Source of the DNA: a virus | Virus record (IMG/VR): IMGVR_UViG_3300007960_000080 | Location: 1 to 35,082 of that record | DNA length: 35,082 nucleotides | Reading direction: 5' to 3' (one strand) | Shown here: positions 1-9,797 of the stretch, piece after piece | Layout: the number at the start of each line of letters is the position of its first letter | Position numbering within the stretch: the first letter of the stretch is position 1 | Translations under genes and position numbers: made by a program | Notes under the pieces: model-generated | The model's input: only the letters and a program-made list of their open reading frames with translations | What the model was told of the DNA's origin: nothing | Database searches by the model: none

Positions 1-380
1 TCCATAGTCCGCCAACCACCGCTTCCACATATTTCGTATTGATCACTACAATAGAACTTAACCCATTGTAAGTACGAATGAGGCATTGGATGATGAATCC
101 ATCTATTACCCAAGGAATCAGTAAGTACCACCAAATATGCAAGATCTGGATTATTAGTTTTAAAAGTTTTCATTGCAACTGGAATATCAAATATTCTACA
201 GTTACGATCAGTATAATAAGTATCTATCTTCCATCTTTCTCTAATTAATATATAAGGTAAGTCTGAATGAAATATAGTTGTTGATACTGGATCTGAATCC
301 ATAGCAGCTTCAGTCTTCGTATCACTTGTCATATGTAATAAAGAGCCATTTCCGGGTCTTACTTTTAAAAGAGTACTCAT
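1..380 (-). CDS. Partial gene after the tail tip, function unknown (3' end outside window)
   Basis: An ATG at 380 with TAGGAG seven bases upstream (overlapping the previous stop) opens a frame that runs unbroken to the window edge, 126 codons. The start reads MSTLLKVRPGNGSLLHMTSD, followed by FHSDLPYILIRERWKIDTYY, PVAMKTFKTNNPDLAYLVVL and HSYLQWVKFYCSDQYEICGS. It is mostly strand-like with aromatic residues and has no membrane segment or signal peptide. Position right after the tip gene suggests a tip-associated or fibre protein. No family is recognised from this part. Confidence 0.7.
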   Translation of the reverse strand, partial: MSTLLKVRPGNGSLLHMTSDTKTEAAMDSDPVSTTIFHSDLPYILIRERWKIDTYYTDRNCRIFDIPVAMKTFKTNNPDLAYLVVLTDSLGNRWIHHPMPHSYLQWVKFYCSDQYEICGSGGWRTM

Positions 381-390
381 TTTGTTACTC

Positions 391-2988
391 CTATGAGATA
401 TAAATAGATTTATTGTCAAGATCAATAACAAACAGATTATCATCACTTTTAAGTACACCAGCTGTTATTGTTCCTATATTAGCATTAATTGAAGATAAGT
501 CAGTCACATTAATCGCTTGAGCTGTTACAGTACCATCCACTAATAAATTACCATCAATAAACTGAACTTGTACATCCCAGGTAACCCCGTTAAATCTCCA
601 AGCCTTAACTGCCGGAGCTGTACCAGAGATGATAAAAATATCATCAATTACAGCTGTCAATCCTGTGGCAGCTTCAAACTTTGAATTAACGGTGGATGAG
701 GAGTATGCATCAAGAGTAGCTTGATCTACAGCTTCAGTAGTACGCCACCAGCCTGGACCTCGATCACCATCAGCACCATCTGTACCAGGATCACCTTGTG
801 GACCTTGCGCACCATCAACAAGTTCAAGCAAATAAATATTTTTAGTAATGTTGATAATATCAGGATCAGTTATAGCTAATTCTTCCTCAGTGCCATTAAT
901 TGCAAAATCGATTGCAATGAAGTCTTGAGCATAAGGTGTTATAGTTGTTTGATCTAATGTGATTGTAAGTGTAGCTACATTACCTACAAATGTAATAGCG
1001 TAAGAGCCTTGAGAAGGATTTGTCAAATCACCAGTTAAGGGTGAAGTAATTCTCCAAGACTTTGAACTAAGGTCTCCAACACTATCATAGTTGGCTTCAG
1101 TATTGAATAAATAAAGTGTAATATCTGTAGCAGGTGATACAGGATCAGTATTGCCAGTTGTATTATCTCTTTTAACTATCAAGTTAGGTGTCGGTATGTT
1201 AAAATTAATATTTGAGATCAATGCATTGGATGTCACAATAGCATTATTCGAAGTTAACCAACTAGAGAATCTACCTAATCTAGTCTTTGAACGTATTCTA
1301 TATTGATATGTAGTAAGGAAAGTTGGTTGATGTAGTATTTTACCAATTCCATAATGAACGGTTCCAATAGGTGTCCATTCTATACCACTACCTAAATCTA
1401 CACCTACCTCTACTTCATATTCATGTACTATTGCATCATCAGCATCTGTAAATGTAATTTCTACAATATTATACAAAGAATTCTTTGTGGAAATAATACT
1501 AGCAGCAACATTTGTAGGAGGTTCTACAGTGAAATCAATAACAGTTTGGTTATGAACATTTTCAATAGCTGCTGAATTATACACATAAATAGAAGGATCA
1601 TACTCAATAGCAATTACATCGAGTGTATAATCTAGATTCATCTGAATACTGTTGATTCTAACATATCTATCAAAATTGTTTCTAGAGCTATTTAATCGAA
1701 CAACATCACCTGGTTCATAATTAAGACATTCGTGTGTTGTTTCAAATCTAAATCCTGCAAGTCGTGATTCATTCATCATTGCAGAAGATATTCCGATAGC
1801 ACTATAGTAGTTACAAACACCTGCCATTGTATGATTTAATTCAAGAGGAACATTTAAATCATCAGTCAAATAAGTAGTATTAATATTTTCATAAGTATCA
1901 GATGCAAAATCTTTAGCTGCATTAGCATACGAAATTACAACTTTATTATAACGACCTTCTACATCTGATTGTGAGTATCTAATATCAGACGTTAGTTCAG
2001 CATCACTAATAGTACCTTCAGAAGCATCTGCTGCAGTTACTGTACTGTCAGGTACAGATAATTTAATCTTGCCATGTACATCTCTAAACAGTACAGCACC
2101 AGGAACAGTTTCAAGAATGGTACCAATATTAGTAATATGATCAACATCAGGAAAAATTTGACCGTTGAATTCATGTCGTTTAATATCTCTCGAAGCAGTT
2201 CCAGTATGAACTTTACCTTGTGTAGTAACTCCAGATTTAATAATTTGATTAGATATTGTTGCAGCAGCATCAAATGAAGAAATGTCTAAAGCACTTTCAG
2301 TTAAACCTGGTCCAATAATATCATCTAAAAGATAATCTACTAAAACCTCAATTGAATTATTTGAAAACACCTTAGTCGCTTGTAACGAACCAGCAGAAAA
2401 TGTACGTATTTTCTTACCTTTAACATAATAAGCAGTATATGGTTTACCACCAAATTGAGGTTCATCTCTATTCATTCTAAAGTATTCAGTAGAATATGTT
2501 ACATCCTCAAATGTAGCAGAACCATCCCGATCAAGTGTAGCAGATCCATTGATAGACCCACCATTTTTATTTATATAAAGTTTTACCCAATCAAGATAAT
2601 CATCTCCATCATAAGCCTCATCATTAATATCTGCAAAAACAAGCTCTTCGATAGGTGAATTGCCTAAAACTCTTTGCATTATTAAAGTTTCATTTTTGGA
2701 ACCAGAGAAACTTCCTAGATTTCCTAAAACATCTTCATCAGCTGTTGCAGCTACGCTGTTAAAAGATGATGCTACAGAAGTATATACATCAATCGGATCT
2801 ACCCTAGAATATCCATAGATATTAGGAATGGGTTGATTTGAACCTGTTAAACGAATTTCTCTAGTAGCAGCTCTATCTTTAGCAGCTGCAGCTTGTGCTT
2901 TTTGTCTTTTCTTTATATCTTGTTGTTGATCATATTGATATATAAAAGAAGCGACAGTAATTAACGCACTAATAGGATCGAAACCCAT
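391..2988 (-). CDS. Tail tip / central fibre protein (lambda J-like)
   Basis: An 865-residue protein that probably forms the tail tip and contacts the receptor. The N-terminus has a helix (DPISALITVASFIYQYDQQQ) and the conserved IPNIYGYSRVD turn at about residues 54-64. Residues about 80-480 hold the hub-like region, including TISDAELTSDIRYSQSDVEG and FETTHECLNYEPGDVVRL. Residues 485-700 look like fibronectin-type strands. A short collagen-like run of Gly-x-y triplets lies at 726-746 (from GAQGPQGDPG to GDRGPG). The C-terminus (NIGTITAGVLKSDDNLFVID) matches J-type ends. Length is shorter than lambda J. The TAG is followed at once by the next gene's AGGAG. Confidence 0.85.
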   Translation of the reverse strand: MGFDPISALITVASFIYQYDQQQDIKKRQKAQAAAAKDRAATREIRLTGSNQPIPNIYGYSRVDPIDVYTSVASSFNSVAATADEDVLGNLGSFSGSKNETLIMQRVLGNSPIEELVFADINDEAYDGDDYLDWVKLYINKNGGSINGSATLDRDGSATFEDVTYSTEYFRMNRDEPQFGGKPYTAYYVKGKKIRTFSAGSLQATKVFSNNSIEVLVDYLLDDIIGPGLTESALDISSFDAAATISNQIIKSGVTTQGKVHTGTASRDIKRHEFNGQIFPDVDHITNIGTILETVPGAVLFRDVHGKIKLSVPDSTVTAADASEGTISDAELTSDIRYSQSDVEGRYNKVVISYANAAKDFASDTYENINTTYLTDDLNVPLELNHTMAGVCNYYSAIGISSAMMNESRLAGFRFETTHECLNYEPGDVVRLNSSRNNFDRYVRINSIQMNLDYTLDVIAIEYDPSIYVYNSAAIENVHNQTVIDFTVEPPTNVAASIISTKNSLYNIVEITFTDADDAIVHEYEVEVGVDLGSGIEWTPIGTVHYGIGKILHQPTFLTTYQYRIRSKTRLGRFSSWLTSNNAIVTSNALISNINFNIPTPNLIVKRDNTTGNTDPVSPATDITLYLFNTEANYDSVGDLSSKSWRITSPLTGDLTNPSQGSYAITFVGNVATLTITLDQTTITPYAQDFIAIDFAINGTEEELAITDPDIINITKNIYLLELVDGAQGPQGDPGTDGADGDRGPGWWRTTEAVDQATLDAYSSSTVNSKFEAATGLTAVIDDIFIISGTAPAVKAWRFNGVTWDVQVQFIDGNLLVDGTVTAQAINVTDLSSINANIGTITAGVLKSDDNLFVIDLDNKSIYIS

Positions 2989-3551
2989 CAGCTAGTTCCT
3001 CCCCATTTTCTTGTTTTAGAATCTTCAGTATCAAAAGCATAATCCATGCAAGTATCAGCAGGATATCTGCGTTTCTGACTAGACTCGGTAGTTGTTCTAT
3101 TTGTTATTTGATGTAGTTTAGTTAACGGACCTGAACACTGAATCTCTACAAAAGGTTCATCTTCAGATATTTCACTACCTACATGAGATATTTTTCCTAT
3201 ATAAGTATCTAAATATTCTCCATCAATTTCACCTGTAGTAATGTCAGCAAAACCAGTAAGAACAGTTACAGGAACACCAATATTTTCAGCATCAAGTTCA
3301 GTACGCCAAGATGAATCAGCATCAGTCACCTTTATTATAAATAGATCTCTAGAAATTTCAGCTTGGGCTTTTGGAGGAGATACTGAAACCAAACCACCAT
3401 CAGCCAAATATATATCACCATTATAATCTATATTACGTGGTGCATTAGTAATAAAAATTGCACCTGCTGTAAAATCAAATTTAATAAGTACAAAAGGTGC
3501 TATAATCTTATTAGCAATTTTAGTTCCAATACTAGCACTTACTTGTAACAT
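2988..3551 (-). CDS. Tail hub-type protein (DUF2163-like)
   Basis: A 187-residue protein resembling the DUF2163 / phage BR0599 tail proteins found just before the tip protein. Visible features are APFVLIKFDFTAGAIFITNA near the start, NIDYNGDIYLADGGLVSV at about 40-57, a strand series (PVTVLTGFADITTGEIDG, YIGKISHVGSEI, FVEIQCSG), and the C-terminal Arg/Asp/Cys region ending RRYPADTCMDYAF and then RKWGG. Such proteins sit between the distal tail ring and the tip. The start overlaps the previous gene by 13 bases and its stop overlaps the J-like start by one base. Confidence 0.7.
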   Translation of the reverse strand: MLQVSASIGTKIANKIIAPFVLIKFDFTAGAIFITNAPRNIDYNGDIYLADGGLVSVSPPKAQAEISRDLFIIKVTDADSSWRTELDAENIGVPVTVLTGFADITTGEIDGEYLDTYIGKISHVGSEISEDEPFVEIQCSGPLTKLHQITNRTTTESSQKRRYPADTCMDYAFDTEDSKTRKWGGTS

Positions 3552-3820
3552 TTTGAATTCATCCTGTAGGTAGCTATAAATCCAGATTTACGCCATTCAT
3601 GTCCCATTAACTTAAAATTGAATAGTTCCACAAATTTGACCAATTTTCGATCTTCAATTGGAATATAGCAATAAAATAAAGGGTAATTTAAATCCCGTGC
3701 ATGTTTCTTAATTCTAGAAATAAACTCCCTCCGTGAAGAGGGAGTCCATGTTCCAGGTTCTACTTGTACATGCACAACATATTTGCCCTCAGCAAGTTTG
3801 TCATACTGTATGTAAAACAT
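3539..3820 (-). CDS. Small tail-module protein with an acetyltransferase-like pattern
   Basis: A 93-residue protein. An N-terminal strand (YVVHVQVEPGTW) is followed by a basic helix (SRREFISRIKKHARDL), YPLFYCYIPIEDRKLVKFVE and LFNFKLMGHEW. The helix, strand, and K-x2-KFVE-x-FNFKLMG ending recall the C-terminal half of GNAT proteins and small internal virion proteins of T7 gp13 type. A full acetyl-CoA loop is not visible, so an active enzyme is doubtful. It overlaps the distal tail gene by one base and the next gene by 13 bases, so it belongs to the tail operon. The function is uncertain. Confidence 0.55.
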   Translation of the reverse strand: MFYIQYDKLAEGKYVVHVQVEPGTWTPSSRREFISRIKKHARDLNYPLFYCYIPIEDRKLVKFVELFNFKLMGHEWRKSGFIATYRMNSKCYK

Positions 3821-4425
3821 TATAAATTCTCAATAAAATTTAAAGTAGCTTCTTGTAAGATACCTTCTGAGTAGCTTGTAACATTATTATCTACTTCATT
3901 AAGCACTTCAATTTCAACATCATTAAATTCTACACTTTCACCTAAATCGATAGCATAAACTAATGGAGGAAATATTTGAAGTGTTGCTTCATGAATAGAG
4001 CCATTTACACTACTTTTACAAGTTGACTTTAAAGCATAAACTTTAGTATGATTACCAAATGTGATAAACCGACCAGCTGGAATATTAAAAGGAAAGGATG
4101 ATTCAATAGTTACGGTATTATCACCAATCGAGGCTGCTGATTGCAGTACTACATTACTACCAGATAATTCATTTTCAGTCCACAAATGTTGCGGCATCTT
4201 AATCGAAAATGGGATAGTAGCTCCATAGGTCAACCAATTAGCAAATAAGTCTGCATTAAGTGTACTGTTAGTATCTAAAACAGTAATTGCTAATTCATAC
4301 CTTTGTGCAAAAGTCCTTGCACCACTACGTCTAAGGTTTAATGATTCGCTTAATAAAGACTTCTCATTGGAACCAATTTCAAGAGGAGTGGTGTAGGGAT
4401 ATTTATCAAAGAGATAATATGCCAT
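3820..4425 (-). CDS. Distal tail / minor tail protein
   Basis: A 201-residue beta-rich protein that begins in a TAATG overlap with the tape-measure stop, the position of a distal tail protein or lambda M/L-type component. It has an N-terminal strand region (SLNLRRSGARTFAQRYELAI), then NADLFANWLTYGATIPFSIK and a middle domain with long strands (NTVTIESSFPFNIPAGRFIT), ending EATLNFIENL. The general form, a first domain that packs against tube-like rings, fits a distal tail protein, but I cannot match a named family. The next gene overlaps its stop. Confidence 0.65.
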   Translation of the reverse strand: MAYYLFDKYPYTTPLEIGSNEKSLLSESLNLRRSGARTFAQRYELAITVLDTNSTLNADLFANWLTYGATIPFSIKMPQHLWTENELSGSNVVLQSAASIGDNTVTIESSFPFNIPAGRFITFGNHTKVYALKSTCKSSVNGSIHEATLQIFPPLVYAIDLGESVEFNDVEIEVLNEVDNNVTSYSEGILQEATLNFIENL

Positions 4426-7400
4426 TATATTACTCTCCTTTCTTTGAAATTATTTTGAGTCATATTTGCAATTTCAGGAATCATTTTAAGTACTTCCTTT
4501 CTAGTTTGTCTAGAAACATCACCTGTAATATGAATTTGAATGGTTTGGTTAGAAGCTGGTTTTCTATTAGGGCTGCTAATCATAGAAGAAGATACTAAAC
4601 CACCGGTCGCGAACTTAGGTAATTTACCTGAATTTATAGCAGTTAGTAGTTTATAATTCTCTTTAGTAGCTTGTGCATTTACAACAAACTCTCCATTTGA
4701 TAATCTGGCCATAATAGAGTCTGAAGTGCCTGTACCTGGACCTATTACCATACCACCTTCAGCAAATGAAAAGATACTGCTAACAAAATCACCAATACTG
4801 TTTAAGAAACCACCTCCACTCGAACCGCCTGAAAATAAGGTGCTAAGGCCATTAATACCTTGTAGAATCAAGTCACCAAAGCTCTTAAAACCCTCTAGAA
4901 GAATATTTCCTAAAGCACTGAATAGAGAAGATTCTTGTTGTGTACCTTCTTGAACAGCTATAGTAGTTTCTGTAGTAGCGCTGACAAGATCATCAATCTT
5001 ACTTCCAGGTTGTTTATCATTCTGTGTAGCAACATTGGTACCAAATCCAAATATTGCTGCACCAAGATCTTTAGCAAGATTATCTAGAAAACCACCTTCA
5101 CGAGTGAATGGGTCCATAAGACCATCTACAAAGGTATCTAAAACACTATTAGTAAAATTGTCTAATACTTGTTCTAAAAAGTCTGTCGTAGTTATCTCAC
5201 TTTTAATTAAACTATTGATAGAACCTTTTAAGCTATTATTAACAGTATTAGTGAACGAACTACCAGCTTTTTCTGCAGCAGTCTCTGTAGCTCCAGTGAT
5301 TGTATCAAATAATTCCTTAATCGCTTCTTCACCTTTTCTGATAGCTTTTCTAATTTTAGTAATAGTAGTGTCATCTGGAGTTTCAGATAAAAGCGTATAT
5401 TGGATTTGCATAAATTCAATCGCAGATCTAAGTTTTTCTTTCTCACTAGATGACATAACATCAAATGTATCTTTATCAAAAGAAATGCCAAAATCAGAAA
5501 GAGTTTTAGATAGATGGCTAAAATTAGTTCTAAAAGATTCTAAGTCTTCTTGAAATAACTTTTGAACATTATCACGATCAGCCTTAAGCTGTCTAAAAGT
5601 TTTACCAACATCTGTTGCATCAGATGAATTTAAATCTTCAAGAGCAGCCATACCATCAGCAAAAATACCGGCACTTTTAGCCATTTCTGTTCTTAAGCTA
5701 GGAACCATATTATAGAATTCAGCTAAAGAAATGTTTAAATCAGGAAACGATTCGGTAATATCTTCAAACTGCTCTTTTAATAGTTTAGCATCTTGACTCT
5801 TAATCCCAATACCACCAGCTCCAGAAGGATCTCCAGAAATACCTTTTACAATACTTTGGATATCTTTTCTTAAAGCATCTCTATCAGATTCTAATTCAAA
5901 AGTTTTCTTAAGACCTTCAGGAAGTGTAACTAGCTCATTATTTATTCTGCGTAAGCTTTCTAAACTACGTACTAAATTATTTAATTCAGTTGGTGTAGCT
6001 TGTTTAAGTTCTTTTATAGAAATAGGTTGTTTGATGTCTTTTAATGAATTAGCAATAAGTTTAAGAGATTCTTCGTAACCTTTGATTTCAGAGTAGCGTT
6101 TAGTAATACTATTAGGATCACCAGAAAAATAACCTTTAATACCACCTACTAGATTACCAACCTCTTTGCCAATTTCAGAACCAAGAACAGAATCTATTGC
6201 ACCCATAAAGTTATCAGCAAATTTACTGATAAGACCATTATCTTCTTCAATACTAACATGAAGTGGGTTACTTTTAGAACCGTCTGGACCAGTTCCAAGA
6301 GTGACCTTAGAAGTACCACCGGAAAGATCAATACCCTGACGAAATCCAGGCACTTTAAAGCCACTGTTAATTAATCTAAGAAGATTACGATTTCTAGAAG
6401 CATCCTTAGCATTTACAACAAACTCTCCATTAGACAGCATTGCGGGAATATCATCTGAAGTACCACTTCCAGGACCATAAACAAAACCACCAGAAGCACG
6501 ATTCTGAATATGATCGCTTGAACCACCAAATTGTGATTTTATAGCATGTTTTAAAGATTCCCACATTACATGTAGTGATGCACTAGTATCTTCAAAATTA
6601 CGTATCTGTTCTTCAGTAAAACCTGTAGCAGCCTTCAATACTTTTTCTTGATTTTCCTGATCGAGTTTACTACGAATCGTAAAAGCTTCTTCAAGAGGAT
6701 CTGTTCCAAATAACTCTACTAAACTATCTTTAATCCAGCCTAAAGGATTATCAGTAAAAGCAGGTATCTCTCTTTCACGTTTTTCAGCACTTAATCTTAA
6801 TGCTTCTAAATTTACGGCAATCCTGTCTACAGATTGATTCATCTGTTCTGGAGTAATTGCATACTCTAGATTTTTCTTACCACGCTTTAAATCAGCCTCT
6901 AGTCGTCTATCATTAGTAAATACTGAAGCAATTTCAGTTGCAATAACAGCTCCTGCAGAAGCAACTGCAAGTCCTAAAATTGTAGCAACTTGCACCCATG
7001 CATTCTTAGAAAGAATACCTGCGAGTAAAGGTCTAACAAAACCTTTTACCATGGTTGCTACGATTAACTTAACAGCTCCTTCAAGTAGTATCCTGACAAC
7101 ATTAGCAATAGTTGCGCCTATAGCGCCACCTATGCCCATGCCGATCATACCACCAGCCATAGATACACCAACTTTCACCCATTCAGGGGAGCCTGTAAGA
7201 GTCTCTGCTATTTGACCGCCTAATTCATAACCGTAAGCTGCACCAAAGACACCACCAACAGTACCACCAATCTGAGAAACACCAGCCTTAAAACGTTCAC
7301 GTCTTTCAGTAAATACTTCTTCAAGTCTGGATTGATGCTTAAGTAAGGGTTCAAGCTTCTTATTTAAACCTTCGATTCCCTTGCCTTCTTTCTCAAATCT

Positions 7401-9743
7401 ACGAGCTGCTTGATCTAGAGTATTGGAAGCATCTAACAGTTTAGTAAAAGCTTTTCTATTACGAACTCCTAGTGTATCAAAATCACCACGATGTCCCTTG
7501 AGAGCTTCTTCAATTTGTGCAGTAGTGATTCTCTGACCAGAAATTCCTTTACGGCCAAGAAGATTCTTAAACTCTTTATTGTAAGACCTTTTAGCAATTT
7601 CTAAAGTCTTTTCAGAATACTTAGTTTGATTCTTTATCTGTGCTTTAAGACTATCAATGCGTTTATCTAACGCCCATTTTTCTACAGCTTGATAACCAAC
7701 AACACCTGTTTTAGCAGGCAGTAAAGCAAATTGCTTGATAACATTACCGAAAAACTCTCTACCAGATTCAAAAAGTAATGATAAAGAGAGTAGGATAGAA
7801 GCCAAACCTAACGGATTTTCTATAGCAAAATTCTTAAAGAAATCAACAATAGCAGAAGCAAATTTTCTAGCAAGACCTAAAATGGAATCAGCTACTGAAT
7901 CAGAAGAGAATCCTGCTGCTGCTGCAAAACCGAATACAGCTACAATAGTCCCAATAAGACCAGTTCTAAACTTCTCAGAAATACTAGCCGCAAAGAAGGC
8001 AAACGAAGCAGCACCTACAAGGATACTAGTAAGATTTTCTTTTAGACCTTCTATTTGAGTGGTTACCTTAATCTTAAAATTAGATAAAGAACCTTTTATC
8101 TCAGAAACTTTGGTTTTGACGTAGGAAAAAGCTGTACCAAAGACAGTCTTAATTCGATCAATAATTTTCGATGGACCATCTTTGAAGAACTCTACAGTGG
8201 CATTAAATGCAGCTGCAAGATCTCTTTGTATTGCATCTTTTAGACGTATTACAAGAGCTTTAATACCAATAAAAGCAGCCTCAGCATAATATTTAAACTT
8301 AGATAAAAAGTTATCGTCTATAGGCTCACCTACGAGATCTCTAGCATCTTTAATACCAGCTACAGCACCTGTGATAGCAACACCAATGCCACCCAACAAA
8401 GCAAGTATTCCATTAAGAGCTAATAGTGGTGTTTTAAATATTTTAGCTGAGAAGAGCAATGTGATTCTAGACAACAAAAAGGTAAATAATAGATTTGCTT
8501 CAGATACAAAAGTAGTAATATAAGAAAGCGGTTTAGCAAGTAATTTCTTAACCCAATCAATAATACCTAACACTAAATCAGGTATCCATGAATTACCAAT
8601 TACTTTATCATATAGCCAGTAAAATGCTCTTTCTGCTTGTGCTACAAACTTATGAATCATTCCCAAAGCAGTTTCTAGATCAGGAAAAACATCTCTAACA
8701 GAAATTCTTGGAATATTTGTTATAACGTTATTGAACAAACTACTAGCAAAAGTGTATATTTGAGATGTTACAGTTTTAATCTTATCAGATACACGTTCAA
8801 ATGCTTTGAAAAAGATTGCAAAAGGTAAAGCAAGAAATTCACCTAATTGTTGAAATTTATAATAAAAATCTAATAAAAATAGTTTAAGTGATATTTTAAT
8901 ATTAAGTAAATGATGACTAATACTTTCAGCTACATCAAATAAAGCTAATGCCATATTATTGATAACATCAGCTAGTCCCTTACCTGTGCCGAATAATTCA
9001 CCTTTAATATTAAAAAATAGAACATTGAATGCGTTACCTAAATTAGTAAAGGCTTGTGCATATGTAATACCTAACTTACGGAATTGATCATCAATATCTT
9101 TTTGTTGCTTCAGTATAGCATTAAAAATAGTTGAAAATGTTAATTTACCTTCTTCGGCAAGTTTTCTAAGCTTACCAAAAGGTACTTCCATACCTTTTGC
9201 TAAGTTTAGAGCAAATACAGGAGCAGCTTCGAATACAGCACGTAACTCTTCACCAGCAAATCGGTTTGCTGCTAAACCTTGACCTAGTTGAAGAATAGCT
9301 GATTGTGTTTCAGCTGCAGTAGCACCGGAGATTGCTAAAGTCTTTTGGACAGTAGCAGTAAATGCTGCTATTTGTTTCTGTTGAATAGCAAATCTCTTGC
9401 CTGCTAATGCTACCTTCGAATACAGATTAGCAGTAGCATTTAAATCGGTTCTTGTAGATACAGCAGTTTTCTTAACATTCTTTAGCGCCTCATTAAACTG
9501 TTTAGTACCATCTGTTACTGAGATGAGTCTATTCTTAAGGTTTTGGAAAGTATCAGCATGAACAGTAAATTGTTTAAAAGCTACAGCAGCAGTAGCTACA
9601 GCAGCTATACTTTTAGCGAGAGTATCAAAACCTTTAACAGTATTGTTAACACTAGTTTCGATATTCCCTACAGATTGTCGCAATTTGGCAAGATCACTTC
9701 TTGCAGCTCTAGAATCTGATCTTGTTTCAATTTGAATTGCCAT
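4425..9743 (-). CDS. Tail tape measure protein
   Basis: A 1772-residue protein that sets tail length and is ejected ahead of the DNA. The start is ATG 9743 with AAAGG seven bases upstream; an upstream TTG at 9758 is less likely. Residues about 50-260 contain the tape-measure N-terminal domain (TRTDLNATANLYSKVALAG, GQGLAANRFAGEELRAVFEA, EGKLTFSTIFNAILKQQ). Several hydrophobic segments follow (NGILALLGGIGVAITGAVAG, GLIGTIVAVFGFAAAAGF, GGMIGMGIGGAIGATIANVV), expected to cross the inner membrane during ejection. Two copies of a GPGxGTSDxIxAxLSNGEF motif lie at about residues 1087 and 1664. At about 1.5 angstroms per residue the tail would be near 265 nm. No peptidoglycan hydrolase motif is evident. 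Confidence 0.93.
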   Translation of the reverse strand: MAIQIETRSDSRAARSDLAKLRQSVGNIETSVNNTVKGFDTLAKSIAAVATAAVAFKQFTVHADTFQNLKNRLISVTDGTKQFNEALKNVKKTAVSTRTDLNATANLYSKVALAGKRFAIQQKQIAAFTATVQKTLAISGATAAETQSAILQLGQGLAANRFAGEELRAVFEAAPVFALNLAKGMEVPFGKLRKLAEEGKLTFSTIFNAILKQQKDIDDQFRKLGITYAQAFTNLGNAFNVLFFNIKGELFGTGKGLADVINNMALALFDVAESISHHLLNIKISLKLFLLDFYYKFQQLGEFLALPFAIFFKAFERVSDKIKTVTSQIYTFASSLFNNVITNIPRISVRDVFPDLETALGMIHKFVAQAERAFYWLYDKVIGNSWIPDLVLGIIDWVKKLLAKPLSYITTFVSEANLLFTFLLSRITLLFSAKIFKTPLLALNGILALLGGIGVAITGAVAGIKDARDLVGEPIDDNFLSKFKYYAEAAFIGIKALVIRLKDAIQRDLAAAFNATVEFFKDGPSKIIDRIKTVFGTAFSYVKTKVSEIKGSLSNFKIKVTTQIEGLKENLTSILVGAASFAFFAASISEKFRTGLIGTIVAVFGFAAAAGFSSDSVADSILGLARKFASAIVDFFKNFAIENPLGLASILLSLSLLFESGREFFGNVIKQFALLPAKTGVVGYQAVEKWALDKRIDSLKAQIKNQTKYSEKTLEIAKRSYNKEFKNLLGRKGISGQRITTAQIEEALKGHRGDFDTLGVRNRKAFTKLLDASNTLDQAARRFEKEGKGIEGLNKKLEPLLKHQSRLEEVFTERRERFKAGVSQIGGTVGGVFGAAYGYELGGQIAETLTGSPEWVKVGVSMAGGMIGMGIGGAIGATIANVVRILLEGAVKLIVATMVKGFVRPLLAGILSKNAWVQVATILGLAVASAGAVIATEIASVFTNDRRLEADLKRGKKNLEYAITPEQMNQSVDRIAVNLEALRLSAEKREREIPAFTDNPLGWIKDSLVELFGTDPLEEAFTIRSKLDQENQEKVLKAATGFTEEQIRNFEDTSASLHVMWESLKHAIKSQFGGSSDHIQNRASGGFVYGPGSGTSDDIPAMLSNGEFVVNAKDASRNRNLLRLINSGFKVPGFRQGIDLSGGTSKVTLGTGPDGSKSNPLHVSIEEDNGLISKFADNFMGAIDSVLGSEIGKEVGNLVGGIKGYFSGDPNSITKRYSEIKGYEESLKLIANSLKDIKQPISIKELKQATPTELNNLVRSLESLRRINNELVTLPEGLKKTFELESDRDALRKDIQSIVKGISGDPSGAGGIGIKSQDAKLLKEQFEDITESFPDLNISLAEFYNMVPSLRTEMAKSAGIFADGMAALEDLNSSDATDVGKTFRQLKADRDNVQKLFQEDLESFRTNFSHLSKTLSDFGISFDKDTFDVMSSSEKEKLRSAIEFMQIQYTLLSETPDDTTITKIRKAIRKGEEAIKELFDTITGATETAAEKAGSSFTNTVNNSLKGSINSLIKSEITTTDFLEQVLDNFTNSVLDTFVDGLMDPFTREGGFLDNLAKDLGAAIFGFGTNVATQNDKQPGSKIDDLVSATTETTIAVQEGTQQESSLFSALGNILLEGFKSFGDLILQGINGLSTLFSGGSSGGGFLNSIGDFVSSIFSFAEGGMVIGPGTGTSDSIMARLSNGEFVVNAQATKENYKLLTAINSGKLPKFATGGLVSSSMISSPNRKPASNQTIQIHITGDVSRQTRKEVLKMIPEIANMTQNNFKERRVI

Positions 9744-9754
9744 TGAATAACCTT

Positions 9755-9792
9755 TCAAAATAAAACCCAGAGCTTAATATAAAGCCCTGGGT
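9755..9792 (-). terminator. Terminator-like hairpin just before the tape-measure gene
   Basis: The minus strand reads ACCCAGGGCTT-TATATT-AAGCTCTGGGT, an 11-bp stem with one G-U pair and a six-base loop (9792-9765), followed by TTTTATTTTG. This is the form of an intrinsic terminator for transcription towards the tape measure. On the other strand the hairpin is followed by ATGAG, so the signal is directional. Partial read-through would lower tape-measure expression relative to the chaperones; that consequence is inference. Confidence 0.7.
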
Positions 9793-9797
9793 ATGAG

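Noticed and set aside
5035-5553. 172-codon plus-strand open frame within the tape-measure gene
   Set aside because: It lies wholly antisense to a clear tape-measure gene, its composition mirrors that gene's codons, and it has no neighbours on the same strand.
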